DNA of 64,000 nucleotides, from IMG/VR virus record IMGVR_UViG_3300034062_006900, positions 1 to 64,000 of that record; one strand, 5' to 3'. Numbering within the stretch: the stretch's first letter is position 1; every line of letters begins with the position of its first letter. Origin of the DNA: a virus. This document shows positions 6,959 through 14,809 of this stretch, one piece after another. The notes beneath the pieces were generated by a model, which made no database searches, was not told the DNA's origin, and worked only from the letters and a program-made list of their open reading frames with translations. The position numbers were made by a program, and so were the translations under genes.

Positions 6959-7494
6959 TTCTTCCAAATCGTTTCTTTAACTTCTTCTTTGTGAGCAATA
7001 TATCTCGCCAAAACAAAAAAGTAATCACTCAATCTGTTTAGATACATTGATATCGGGTGAAGTTTTATAAAGTTATCCAAAACCTTACATTCAAGAACTT
7101 CAATTTCAGTTCTTCTTGCAATTGTTCTACAGATGTGTGCTGTGGCAACTGACCTACTACCCTTTGGTAAAATAAAATTTTTAAGTTCTGGTAATTCTTT
7201 ATTCATTGTATCCATAGCTTCTTCAAGTGATTTGATATCTTCTTGAGTTACTTCTGTCAGTTCAATGTTATTATCATTAATAATCATTGAACCAGCATTG
7301 AATAAATTCCATTGAATGATTTCAAATAGTCCATTAATATCTAATATCTCACTTCTAAGTAACCCCACAAATGAGTTCAACTCATCTAATGAACCAACCG
7401 CCTTTATTTCTTGAATTGTTTTGGAAACTCTTCGTCCTGATAACAGACTTGTTGTTCCGTCGTCACCTTTCTTCGTATATACTTTATTTGCCAT
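6955..7494 (-). CDS. pduO: Cob(I)alamin adenosyltransferase, PduO type
   Basis: A 179-aa protein with the PduO-type signature. VYTKKGDDGTTSLLSG at the N-terminus binds ATP; then come AVGSLDELNSFVG, FILPKGS and the helical core with CRTIARRTE and LNRLSDYFFVLARY. It transfers the adenosyl group of ATP to cob(I)alamin, making adenosylcobalamin (coenzyme B12). A phage would need this for a B12-dependent enzyme such as class II ribonucleotide reductase, but none is in this window. The start is the ATG at 7494 (MANKVYTKKG); a TTG at 7500 could add two residues. Confidence 0.88.
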   Translation of the reverse strand: MANKVYTKKGDDGTTSLLSGRRVSKTIQEIKAVGSLDELNSFVGLLRSEILDINGLFEIIQWNLFNAGSMIINDNNIELTEVTQEDIKSLEEAMDTMNKELPELKNFILPKGSRSVATAHICRTIARRTEIEVLECKVLDNFIKLHPISMYLNRLSDYFFVLARYIAHKEEVKETIWKN

Positions 7495-7514
7495 GGACAA
7501 ATAATATAAAATAA

Positions 7515-8930
7515 TTATGAAGTTTCAACTGATTGTTTGGATTGTTCAATCTTTTCTAATAACTTCTTTCTAAATTCTTCAGATAACATTTTCAAGAACT
7601 TAATGTAAGGTGCATCTTCTCTTTCAGGGTCGTATTTGTAAGAACCTGATGGAGGTCTTTTAGCTCTTCCTAAGTAGTTAAGACCTGATATGTTTGTGAT
7701 ACATTTGTGTCCTCCTGATTGAGATTGAATTAAATCCCAAGCATTGATACCGATTTTGTCCAACATTCCTTTTTGTTCTTCAGATAGTTCTGTGAATGGA
7801 GTATCCATCATTTCTTTGATGTCACCCAAAACCTTTTCGCCTCCGTCCATCATCATAAACTTCCCACCATAAAGAGCATCAAAATCTTTGAACGTGAACC
7901 CAACACTTTCGGGACCGACCGAAGTTTCACTAATCCATTTGATAGTCGATAAAGGTATTTTCTTTTCTTTGAGTTGACCTTCCCATTTCCCCAATACTTC
8001 TTGAGCGATTTCCCCAAGATTAACACCTTTAAGTTCCCTTTCCTTTTTGAACGGATTACAAGAAACCTGTAATAACCCAAGCGGCCATGCCATGATGAGA
8101 AAGTCTGCATCAGGATTGTTTCTAAATGGGGTATACCTATCATAGGACCCAGGTTTAAACATACTACCCCCACCGTATTGGAAAATAATATTGTCGCTGA
8201 CTTTCGGAAAGTCCTTCATTGCTTTCGCATAATCTTCTGCATTTTTTTGTAATTCTTTTGGCTTTGGTGCGTTTGTTGTTTTCATCCAACTCTTAATATT
8301 CGTAAGAATTGAAAGTAATGATGGTTCAGAGTCCATCACCAAACCTTCCAAAAATCCTGGTTTGTTTTTGAATGCTAATAATAGTTTGTTAATAACAAAA
8401 CCAAGAAGCATTTTATTCTTTTGTAGTGGAGTTTCTTTGTCAAATCTATATAGATAATTAACAACATCCTCAGCTGATAATCCGTATTTAGCGAAGTCAG
8501 CAGAATCCACCGTGTTAATCAATAAAATATCTGAGCTTGGGAACAAGTCTTTGGGTGATACAACTTGAGATATTGTCTCAACATTCGAACGAGCTTGTCT
8601 GAATGATTTTGACGTTCCTTTTTCAGCACCAACTTGTTTGTCGTGGTGGTCTGTGTGAATCTTGAACATTGGTTTACCATGTGCGAAATCAACTAAAACC
8701 GGCATCACATCACCTTCAGCATCATTCTTCTTAACCGCAAATTCTTTATCACCATATTGGATGATATGTGCTCCCACAACATCAATACCATTGTTTTCAA
8801 GGTATTTCTTCATTGCAATTGCTGTGGTAACACCATCCAAGTCTTGGTGAAAATAGATTTCGGCCTTGGGATATCTCTTCCTCAAAGCCGAAATATCTCT
8901 TATACCCGTCTCCTTAATTAATTTCTTCAT
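7515..8930 (-). CDS. DHH/DHHA1 phosphoesterase (RecJ/NrnA-like)
   Basis: A 471-aa DHH-superfamily phosphoesterase. Motif I is HQDLDG (residues 28-33), motif II VDFAHG, motif III HTDHHDKQ and motif IV NTVDSADF. The DHHA1 substrate-binding part has SGGHKCITNISG near residue 405. Family members are ssDNA exonucleases (RecJ), nanoRNases/pAp phosphatases (NrnA) or pyrophosphatases. The length is between NrnA (about 320) and RecJ (about 570). A pAp-phosphatase role would fit the nearby sulfotransferases, but that is inference. The next gene upstream ends directly before its ATG. Confidence 0.82.
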   Translation of the reverse strand: MKKLIKETGIRDISALRKRYPKAEIYFHQDLDGVTTAIAMKKYLENNGIDVVGAHIIQYGDKEFAVKKNDAEGDVMPVLVDFAHGKPMFKIHTDHHDKQVGAEKGTSKSFRQARSNVETISQVVSPKDLFPSSDILLINTVDSADFAKYGLSAEDVVNYLYRFDKETPLQKNKMLLGFVINKLLLAFKNKPGFLEGLVMDSEPSLLSILTNIKSWMKTTNAPKPKELQKNAEDYAKAMKDFPKVSDNIIFQYGGGSMFKPGSYDRYTPFRNNPDADFLIMAWPLGLLQVSCNPFKKERELKGVNLGEIAQEVLGKWEGQLKEKKIPLSTIKWISETSVGPESVGFTFKDFDALYGGKFMMMDGGEKVLGDIKEMMDTPFTELSEEQKGMLDKIGINAWDLIQSQSGGHKCITNISGLNYLGRAKRPPSGSYKYDPEREDAPYIKFLKMLSEEFRKKLLEKIEQSKQSVETS

Positions 8931-9257
8931 TTAGAATGAGAACCAACCTGGTCTATATGAATCCCAAATTTTATACCACATAGGTTTTTTCTTTTCTAAA
9001 GCTTTTTCTGTTTCTTCACCCCATTTTCCATCTGTTGGATATACTCCCAACATACTCTGAAGTTTCATGATAGCCTTTTCAGTTTGTGAGTTTGGACCTG
9101 TTAGTCCATCAACCTCCAATCCTGCATTCATAACATTTTTATCGTTCAAAAATTTTTGAACAGCCATTGTCAATTTTCTATCCTCACCTTGTTCTTTGAT
9201 TACCATCTTAACAATTTTAGTTAAGTCAGCTTCAGTGAGTCTGATTACTTTTCCCAT
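8931..9257 (-). CDS. Peptidoglycan-binding-domain protein with N-terminal tag
   Basis: A 108-aa protein. Residues 1-23 (VIRLTEADLTKIVKMVIKEQ) form an amphipathic helix ending I-K-E-Q, closely matching an internal segment of the 37733-39424 protein and the N-termini of several others. Residues 30-90 resemble a PG_binding_1 repeat (LEVDGLTGPNSQTEKAIMKL and YPTDGKWGEETEKAL), which binds cell-wall peptidoglycan. There is no catalytic domain. Together this suggests a virion-associated wall-binding protein rather than a free endolysin (inference). It lies 1 nt downstream of the Dps-like gene and shares its late motif. Confidence 0.7.
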   Translation of the reverse strand: MGKVIRLTEADLTKIVKMVIKEQGEDRKLTMAVQKFLNDKNVMNAGLEVDGLTGPNSQTEKAIMKLQSMLGVYPTDGKWGEETEKALEKKKPMWYKIWDSYRPGWFSF

Positions 9258-9258
9258 A

Positions 9259-9630
9259 TTAATATTTTAAAGTTAGTAAGTATTTTGATTTATTGATTAA
9301 TGCTAACATTTCATCTCTGATGTTTAACAAGTCAGTATCATATCTACCATCAAGTTGGTCAGACATTCCTACTAAGAATTCAGTAATACCGTCCATAAAG
9401 TTTTGAACACTCAAAGACGTGATATCTTGAAACATCAAACCAAACTCAGGCTCGAACTCAGGTCTTCCGTATTTACCCATCATAGATTCAGTAAAATCAT
9501 CAATTAAGTCACCAAGTCCATCGTAAATTTTACCATAAGTTTTATGTTTTGCATCACCAAAAGTCTGCCAGTGTAAAAATTTAAATTGAAGTTGTATTTG
9601 AAGTAATTTTTTTATTAATTCCTCTTTCAT
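9259..9630 (-). CDS. Ferritin/Dps-like four-helix protein
   Basis: A 123-aa all-helical protein. KFLHWQTFGDAKHKTYGKIY and LIDDFTESMMGKYG match the Dps/ferritin-like pattern (HW, H, then D and E on the next helix) and the phage DUF5856 group. Dps proteins oxidise iron and protect DNA; this copy is shorter than the usual 160 aa, so iron binding is uncertain. It is the first gene of a two-gene unit with the peptidoglycan-binding protein, behind the late motif at 9644. Confidence 0.6.
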   Translation of the reverse strand: MKEELIKKLLQIQLQFKFLHWQTFGDAKHKTYGKIYDGLGDLIDDFTESMMGKYGRPEFEPEFGLMFQDITSLSVQNFMDGITEFLVGMSDQLDGRYDTDLLNIRDEMLALINKSKYLLTLKY

Positions 9631-9643
9631 AAAAATACTTTTC

Positions 9644-9651
9644 TATAAATA
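9644..9651 (-). promoter_or_regulatory. Candidate phage late-promoter motif
   Basis: TATTTATA on the minus strand, 13 nt before the ATG at 9630. Confidence 0.55.
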
Positions 9652-9659
9652 TACTGACA

Positions 9660-9690
9660 ATAAAAAAAGGGGTTATAAAACCCCTTCTTT
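9660..9690 (-). terminator. Terminator of the methyltransferase transcript
   Basis: GGGGTTTTATAACCCC hairpin then a T tract on the minus strand. The stop codon of the methyltransferase gene lies inside the hairpin. Confidence 0.8.
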
Positions 9691-10539
9691 AAAATCTAAT
9701 TTTGTTTGTTTGTTTTTATCAACGAAATGTTGGACTCTATCTTTGGCAACTTTCGCATAGTTTTCACTAAGTTCAATACCAATCCATCTTCTTCCTCCTA
9801 TCTCTGCGGCACATAAACTTGTTCCACTCCCAGCAAACGGGTCGAGAACCAAATCATTTCTATAAGTAAGAATCTTGATTGCTTTCATTGGGATATCCAA
9901 TGAGAACGTCGCTTTGGTCATTTGTTTTGTATCAGCAAAATAATCCCACTGACCATAAACCAAATCCATAAATTCTTTCTTATGTTCCTCTTGATAAACA
10001 GTTTTCTTTTTGGTTGTTCCGTCCTCTTGTTCTAAGTCCACGATTTCTCCAACCCACTCAGGTTCACCCTTAACTTTCTTGATATGTGTTTTCTTGTAAG
10101 CCAAAATTACACACTCCTTTGGGTTATATATGTATGGTGCTGACGGAGACATCCATGAACCCCAAGCAGTAGTCTTACTTCTATGAGGAGAATCTTCCTC
10201 CAAATCAACAATCCCATAAAACTTGAATCCAATGTTTTTCATAATCTGCCAAACCTCAGAGACCATTAAGATTCTTCCACCTTTATCTTGTCTGTTAATT
10301 TCATAAGGAATGTTAATCGCAATTCTACCATCGTCCTTCAATACTCTATACGCTTCTCTCAACCAATTGGCACTAAACACTTTATATTGGTCAAACTCCA
10401 AATCATCATCAAATGAATCATACGCAATACCAACACCATATGGTGGGGACGTTACAATCAAATCAACACATGATTCCGGCATTTCAGACATAACCTTAAT
10501 ACAATCACCATTGATAACCTTTCCTACGTAATTCTCCAT
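9673..10539 (-). CDS. DNA methyltransferase, beta class (TSPPY)
   Basis: A 288-aa SAM-dependent DNA methyltransferase. The catalytic motif TSPPYGVG lies near residue 31 and the SAM-binding motif DPFAGSGTSLCAAE near residue 240. That order (catalytic then SAM) defines the beta class. SPPY is common in N4-cytosine enzymes but also occurs in N6-adenine ones. It probably modifies phage DNA against host restriction; no cognate nuclease is adjacent. It overlaps the upstream nucleotidyltransferase gene by 1 nt. Confidence 0.85.
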   Translation of the reverse strand: MENYVGKVINGDCIKVMSEMPESCVDLIVTSPPYGVGIAYDSFDDDLEFDQYKVFSANWLREAYRVLKDDGRIAINIPYEINRQDKGGRILMVSEVWQIMKNIGFKFYGIVDLEEDSPHRSKTTAWGSWMSPSAPYIYNPKECVILAYKKTHIKKVKGEPEWVGEIVDLEQEDGTTKKKTVYQEEHKKEFMDLVYGQWDYFADTKQMTKATFSLDIPMKAIKILTYRNDLVLDPFAGSGTSLCAAEIGGRRWIGIELSENYAKVAKDRVQHFVDKNKQTKLDFKEGVL

Positions 10540-10940
10540 TATAACTTTCCTTCTTGTTTTAATTGTTCTCTAATTTTTGTCGCAGATATTTCACTGACTT
10601 CTTGGGGTGGAATGTGTTCGATGATGTCATATCCAACACCTCTCCCGAAGTTTACAGATTCAATATCAGGTATAACCACAACTTTAACCCTTTCTTCAGC
10701 AATCAATTCCCAAAGCTCTTTCAGAATATTCGTGTGAACTTCGTGAGCGGCGAATGGATTTTTTTCATCAGGTTTCACATCTCTAATACAAATTAAAACG
10801 TTTTTACCCTCATTTAATCTTTGGTCAATTAACCACCTATGACCTGAATGCCATGGTTGCCATCTACCAATAAACATTGAATACTGTTTTGCCCCTGTGT
10901 TTTTGAGTTTGGGGTCACCCTCAACGTGAATTTTTTGCAT
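10539..10940 (-). CDS. HxGH-family nucleotidyltransferase (NMNAT/NadM-like)
   Basis: A 133-aa protein of the HxGH cytidylyltransferase-like fold: MFIGRWQPWHSGHRWLI near the N-terminus and ISATKIREQL at the C-terminus, as in NadM-type adenylyltransferases. It should transfer an adenylyl or cytidylyl group from an NTP to a phosphate acceptor. It is too short for classic ATP sulfurylase (about 400 aa), although that enzyme has the same fold. It overlaps the APS kinase gene by 20 nt, so the two probably act together. NMN and sulfate are both possible acceptors. Confidence 0.7.
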   Translation of the reverse strand: MQKIHVEGDPKLKNTGAKQYSMFIGRWQPWHSGHRWLIDQRLNEGKNVLICIRDVKPDEKNPFAAHEVHTNILKELWELIAEERVKVVVIPDIESVNFGRGVGYDIIEHIPPQEVSEISATKIREQLKQEGKL

Positions 10941-11361
10941 AATCTAATACTTTTTTTGTTGATTCCTCAACACTTTCATTTGTTGTGTCAATGCTGAGAT
11001 ATTTTTCTGTCGGTGCTTCATATTCTTTAACGAAGAAGTCTTCTCTACCTCTTACGTCAGTTGTATGAATATAAACCTCAACAAGATTATCCCCCATCTT
11101 TTGTTTGAACTTATCTCTTTGGTCTTTGTAGGGGGAGACCAAGGAAACCACAACATCACTCCCTTTTTTATGAAGATATTGTGCAATTTGTTGTGCGAGT
11201 TCGATGTTTTTTCTTCTTCCTGTTTCAGAATAATCTTTATTCTCGAATAAATCTCTGAGGTCATCACCATCAATGTGGAATACACCTGGTTTATCCCAAA
11301 GGATTCTTTTACAAATAGTTGTCTTACCTGAGCCAGGTTGTCCTGTTAACCAAATTATCAT
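10921..11361 (-). CDS. cysC: Adenylylsulfate (APS) kinase
   Basis: A 146-aa P-loop kinase. Walker A is GQPGSGKTT (residues 7-15), followed by HIDGDDLRDLF, GRRKNIELAQ, SLVSPYKDQRD, VEVYIHT and YEAPTEKYLSIDT, in the order and wording of APS kinase. It phosphorylates APS to PAPS, the sulfate donor of sulfotransferases. The lid segment, normally RDVKGLYKKAR, is shortened to VRGREDFFVKE, so substrate range may differ. It lies between the nucleotidyltransferase (20-nt overlap) and the GAMT-like gene (4-nt overlap). Confidence 0.78.
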   Translation of the reverse strand: MIIWLTGQPGSGKTTICKRILWDKPGVFHIDGDDLRDLFENKDYSETGRRKNIELAQQIAQYLHKKGSDVVVSLVSPYKDQRDKFKQKMGDNLVEVYIHTTDVRGREDFFVKEYEAPTEKYLSIDTTNESVEESTKKVLDYAKNSR

Positions 11362-12314
11362 TTTTCTAAGTTTTTAATTTTTCTATCGAGGTAAAATGCT
11401 GCCTTTTTCAAATCCTCCAATTCTTTGGTATCATCTTTCTTACCCGCCCTTGCAACATATTTAACCACATTGAAAAGATAAGCATCATATTCCAACCCCC
11501 ACGCTTCACATACTTTAATTACTTCGTAGGGGTTATCCACTCCACCATAGTGAGCAGGTCCATTTACCATTTCTTTTATATTAGAATTTTCGACTATATC
11601 TTTTGTAGTTTCAACAGTGTGTCGAAATAGTTCTTTACCTTCTAATTTTTTCATAACATCTGTAATTTCCATTTTAAAACTATTCTTCTTTTTTATAATT
11701 GGGCAGTAATATGTTTTCCAACTAGGATGCCAATAGAACCAACCATTCGTTGTTTGTTTATCTATATCATCAATTTTTTCCAATTCAAGCGTTTCGAATG
11801 TTATTTCACCCCATTCACTAAGAATTTCAAAATCTCGTTTAGCCATGTGTATTCCTTCTTCATCACCTCTCGGGTTGTTAAAAAAAGAAAAAATACCGTC
11901 GTCTTTCAAAATATTGGGGACGTGTTCTTCAAATCCATATATTTCCTCGTCCCATGTGTCTATATAAATCCCATCAAACTTTGGCATGTATTTAACATAC
12001 CATTGCCAATCTCCATACATTATCCTAACCCTCGGATTCAAGTGCCAACCATCCTCAAGTATTTTAGTATAAACATCAAGATGAGGTTCAATAATCCAAT
12101 GTTCTTGAATATCATATTTTTCGATAAACGAATCAACCAAACCCATTCCAAAACCTACATTAAGAATCTTACCACCTTTCTTACATATTATTTCCGCGGA
12201 TTTTTCCATAATTGGAGTTTCCCAATCCATCATTACAGCATTACCATTTTCATCTAAAAGTCTACCATCCTCAGTATAAGTAAGTTTTTGATTAATGTAG
12301 GCTTTGTTATTCAT
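11358..12314 (-). CDS. GAMT-like methyltransferase fused to DUF3310
   Basis: A 318-aa two-domain protein. The N-terminal 210 residues resemble guanidinoacetate/arginine N-methyltransferases: GKILNVGFGMGLVDSFIE (SAM site), EHWIIEPH and FDGIYIDTWDEE. The last 75 residues (EMVNGPAHYGG, NVVKYVARAG, DLKKAAFYLDR) match DUF3310, a small phage domain of unknown role usually found alone. The fusion is unusual. I start at the ATG at 12314 (MNNKAYINQ) because the seven codons before it are a copied remnant of a sulfotransferase 3' end, also found at 13762-13790. Confidence 0.75.
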   Translation of the reverse strand: MNNKAYINQKLTYTEDGRLLDENGNAVMMDWETPIMEKSAEIICKKGGKILNVGFGMGLVDSFIEKYDIQEHWIIEPHLDVYTKILEDGWHLNPRVRIMYGDWQWYVKYMPKFDGIYIDTWDEEIYGFEEHVPNILKDDGIFSFFNNPRGDEEGIHMAKRDFEILSEWGEITFETLELEKIDDIDKQTTNGWFYWHPSWKTYYCPIIKKKNSFKMEITDVMKKLEGKELFRHTVETTKDIVENSNIKEMVNGPAHYGGVDNPYEVIKVCEAWGLEYDAYLFNVVKYVARAGKKDDTKELEDLKKAAFYLDRKIKNLEK

Positions 12315-12342
12315 ATTTCCACGAATTTTTATCAATTTTAGT
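12312..12342 (-). pseudogene. Remnant of a sulfotransferase 3' end
   Basis: A stretch of about 29 nt here is identical to the end of the sulfotransferase gene at 13762 (coding DKNSWKYE and stop). It lies between the phosphatase and the GAMT-like gene and is a scar of rearrangement in this cluster. Confidence 0.65.
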
Positions 12343-12958
12343 CATTATCTATCATAATATCAATTGGTTTGTTAACAATATTTCCAAGGTGTGCAATAAA
12401 AACAATACTGTTGTTTATAAAAATTGTTTGTCCATTCGAATATATTCCAGTTGAATGGTGTGCGTGGCCGAATAAATGATATTTTGGTTTTTTTATTTCG
12501 ACATATTTTTTCAAAGCTAAAGAACCAACACTTTGTCCATTTTTAATATCAAAAATTCCTTTAGGTGGTCCGTGTGTTACTAATATATCAACTTCATCAT
12601 CTTTAGTCATTTTTTCAATATCCACATCCTTGAAAACGTTATGGGTATTTTTCACAATTACTTCTTTCAAACACACACTCAATCCGTATATTTTTAGACT
12701 CAAAATTTCACAAACGTCGTTATTTAATATGAAAAAATTTTCATCACCTTTCATATTCTGAGTTTTTTGGTCATGATTACCAGGGACTAATATTTTATAT
12801 GTGTATGGTAAACTTTTGAACCATTGTGAAACATCTTGTTCAGTTAATTTTCCTTTCAAATCGAAAACATCTCCACTATGTATAAGGATATCTCCCCCGT
12901 TGAATTTTAGTTCTGAGTGTGAGCCATGTGTGTCCGAGATATGTGTTATTTTGACCAT
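12338..12958 (-). CDS. Calcineurin-like metallophosphoesterase
   Basis: A 206-aa metallophosphatase with all dimetal motifs: ISDTHG (D-x-H), GGDILIHSGDVFD (GD), VPGNHD (GNHD), VTHGPP (H) and LFGHAHHSTG (GHxH). This domain order matches small YfcE-like or Icc-like phosphodiesterases. The substrate (nucleotide, phosphodiester or protein phosphate) is not evident. The start is ATG 12958 (MVKITHISDTHG), where the fold begins; it lies 4 nt after the stop of the upstream sulfotransferase. Confidence 0.85.
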   Translation of the reverse strand: MVKITHISDTHGSHSELKFNGGDILIHSGDVFDLKGKLTEQDVSQWFKSLPYTYKILVPGNHDQKTQNMKGDENFFILNNDVCEILSLKIYGLSVCLKEVIVKNTHNVFKDVDIEKMTKDDEVDILVTHGPPKGIFDIKNGQSVGSLALKKYVEIKKPKYHLFGHAHHSTGIYSNGQTIFINNSIVFIAHLGNIVNKPIDIMIDND

Positions 12959-12962
12959 TCTG

Positions 12963-13670
12963 TTATTGCTTCCATGAATTTTTTTCATATCCAAATATTT
13001 CAAAATACCTCGGCATTCTATAATATATTATGTCGGCAATCTCTTGAGTGTAAAATTTTCTCCAAAGATTTTCGTCCTCGTTTGAAACATTTATTTTTTT
13101 GTTAACCTCATTTTTCAATTCTCCACTTTTGAAATAATCACTTTCAACAATGAAAGGTATTTTACTATAATCCTCATATAAATTTTCTAATCTGACAGGA
13201 TAATCTGGAACCCTCTCAGTAAAGTCCATACAACTATCATGAAATAATTCTGAATTTAGAATTATTCTATAAATGTGTGTCCGAAAATTTTCCTTATTTT
13301 TTTCGGTATAAATGAATTCTTGGGGTATTCTATTAAATGTATAATCAGAAAAAAATCTTGTATATGGATTTCTAACGGCAGATACAATTTTAAAGTTTTC
13401 GTGTCCAACGAACAAGTTACAACTGTGATTTTTTCCAATCCCATTTTCGATTAAAGTTAAGTTATCATCTTCAACTTTATAGTATTTGAAATCATACTTG
13501 CTCATGATTTTAGTCATGTGGGTAGAACCACACTTTTTCCAAAGCCACAGAATAATTTTATGTTTCTGAGATAAATTGACAACAGTTTTCATACGCTCAA
13601 TGACCTCTGGGGCTAAAATATTGGCTTTAAAACAATTGTTATTTTCTCTAATTAGCTTATCTAGTGCCAT
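12963..13670 (-). CDS. Sulfotransferase-family protein, copy 1
   Basis: A 235-aa protein. ILWLWKKCGSTHM resembles the 5'-phosphosulfate-binding loop and VSAVRNPYTRFFSDYTFNR the 3'-phosphate-binding segment of PAPS-dependent sulfotransferases (Sulfotransfer_2-like). It should transfer sulfate from PAPS to a hydroxyl or amine on a glycan, lipid or protein. It is a paralogue of the 13762-14466 protein; the C-terminal thirds are nearly identical (VRLENLYEDYSKIPFIVES). The start MALDKLIREN aligns with copy 2. Confidence 0.72.
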   Translation of the reverse strand: MALDKLIRENNNCFKANILAPEVIERMKTVVNLSQKHKIILWLWKKCGSTHMTKIMSKYDFKYYKVEDDNLTLIENGIGKNHSCNLFVGHENFKIVSAVRNPYTRFFSDYTFNRIPQEFIYTEKNKENFRTHIYRIILNSELFHDSCMDFTERVPDYPVRLENLYEDYSKIPFIVESDYFKSGELKNEVNKKINVSNEDENLWRKFYTQEIADIIYYRMPRYFEIFGYEKNSWKQ

Positions 13671-13706
13671 TTACCCACTTTTTTTTCATATAATCAATGA
13701 ATCTCT
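13657..13706 (-). pseudogene. Remnant of the small ORF that precedes sulfotransferases
   Basis: Codes for RFIDYMKKKWVNGTR then stop, overlapping the copy-1 start codon. It matches the end of the 42-aa ORF before copy 2 (RYIEYMEKKWGNGDR), but the N-terminal part has been replaced. Confidence 0.6.
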
Positions 13707-13769
13707 GAGGTCATCACCATAGTGGGTTGACCTATTTACCATTTCTTTTTTATTTTCTATGTTATTCAT
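13686..13769 (-). pseudogene. Chimeric gene fragment (MNN...KEMVNRSTHYG)
   Basis: A 27-codon frame joining the start of the GAMT-like gene (MNN and its upstream DNA) to a DUF3310-like piece (KEMVNRSTHYGDD, compare KEMVNGPAHYGG). It is followed by a 21-nt stretch identical to part of the APS kinase gene (near 11252-11272). It looks like recombination debris rather than a working gene. Confidence 0.6.
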
Positions 13770-14466
13770 ATTTCCACGAATTTTTATCATATCCAAATAA
13801 TTCAAAATATCTTGGCATTCTATAATATATCATATCTGCCACTTCTTGAGTATAAAATTTCCTCCAAAGATTTTCATCCTCATTTGAAACATTTACTTTC
13901 TTGTTGACATCCTTCTCCAATTCGCCACTTCTGAAATATTCACTTTCAACAATGAAAGGTATTTTACTATAATCCTCATATAAATTTTCTAATCTGACGG
14001 GATAGTCGGGAACCCTTTGAGAAAAATCTACACACTCGTTTGAAAGAATATCAGAGTATACCGTTGACTGATAAATTGAGAGTCTAAATTTTTCTTTGTT
14101 TGTCTCGTTATAAATAAATTCTTCAGGTGCTCTGTTGAATGTAAAGTCAGAAAAAAATCTTGAGTATGGATTTCTAACCGCAGCTAAAATTTTATATTTT
14201 TCATGACCATGAAACAAATTACAGTAGTGCTTCTGAACTACGTGATTATTAAGTAAATTTAAACTACTTCCCTCAATTCTGTAATACTTAAAACCATATT
14301 TGTTCATGATTTTTGACATGTGAGATGTTCCACATTTTTTCCAAAGCCACAAAATAACTTTATGTTCTTGGGATAAATTTATTGTAGAATTAAGTTCTTC
14401 GAAATCCTTTGGGTCAATTGGTTTATCTACCCAAGAGTCGTTATCTCGAATCAATTTATCTATCAC
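13762..14466 (-). CDS. Sulfotransferase-family protein, copy 2
   Basis: A 234-aa paralogue of the 12963-13670 protein with the same elements: ILWLWKKCGTSHM, then AAVRNPYSRFFSDFTFNR, then the shared VRLENLYEDYSKIPFIVES and C-terminal WRKFYTQEVADMIYYRMPRY. The start is the GTG at 14466, which aligns with the copy-1 ATG (VIDKLIRDN versus MALDKLIREN). An ATG frame from 14562 would add an unrelated hydrophobic segment that is really the upstream small ORF read in another frame. Sequence differs most in the middle, where acceptor specificity may lie. Confidence 0.72.
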   Translation of the reverse strand: MIDKLIRDNDSWVDKPIDPKDFEELNSTINLSQEHKVILWLWKKCGTSHMSKIMNKYGFKYYRIEGSSLNLLNNHVVQKHYCNLFHGHEKYKILAAVRNPYSRFFSDFTFNRAPEEFIYNETNKEKFRLSIYQSTVYSDILSNECVDFSQRVPDYPVRLENLYEDYSKIPFIVESEYFRSGELEKDVNKKVNVSNEDENLWRKFYTQEVADMIYYRMPRYFELFGYDKNSWKYE

Positions 14467-14584
14467 CGTTTCCCCATTTTTTTTCCATATACTCAATATA
14501 TCGATGAGATTTATTACCATTATATAACATCCACACAAAATAGTAATCAATCCACCAATCAAGTTTTTTGAGAATTTTTTTCAT
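14456..14584 (-). CDS. Small ORF, 42 aa, overlapping sulfotransferase 2
   Basis: Begins MKKILKKLDWWIDYYFVWML and ends RYIEYMEKKWGNGDR. It is very rich in aromatic and basic residues, and its stop overlaps the GTG start of the sulfotransferase. A truncated relative precedes copy 1, so this small gene and the sulfotransferase are an old pair. Function is unknown. Confidence 0.55.
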   Translation of the reverse strand: MKKILKKLDWWIDYYFVWMLYNGNKSHRYIEYMEKKWGNGDR

Positions 14585-14593
14585 GGTATCTTA

Positions 14594-14809
14594 TTATGAA
14601 AAGTATTTTGTTAATGCTTCTATCTTGTCATCAGCGTCAACCAACATCTGAAGAGCCTCTTCAGCATTTTTGTAGAAGTCTCCTGTTGTGTGGTCTCCAA
14701 TTCCAACCGCATGATTTGTTAATAATTCTAAAGATAACAACGCTTTAGATTTTTGTGCTTGTGCCTCTAACAAAAGCATTTCCACCAAATTTTTCTTTAC
14801 GTTTCCCAT
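14594..14809 (-). CDS. Hypothetical helical protein, 71 aa
   Basis: Not recognised. It is predicted as two or three helices (VKKNLVEMLLLEAQAQKSKA...EALQMLVDADDKIEALTKY). It is the last gene of a three-gene set of small proteins that abut or overlap (14594-15256). Confidence 0.6.
   Translation of the reverse strand: MGNVKKNLVEMLLLEAQAQKSKALLSLELLTNHAVGIGDHTTGDFYKNAEEALQMLVDADDKIEALTKYFS

Noticed and set aside
10539-10940. Calling this protein ATP sulfurylase
   Set aside because: At 133 aa it is far shorter than ATP sulfurylase, and its motifs fit NMN adenylyltransferases better; only the fold and the neighbour suggest sulfur.
14467-14562. N-terminal hydrophobic extension of sulfotransferase 2
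   Set aside because: It is the 42-aa small ORF in another frame; the paralogue aligns from the GTG at 14466.
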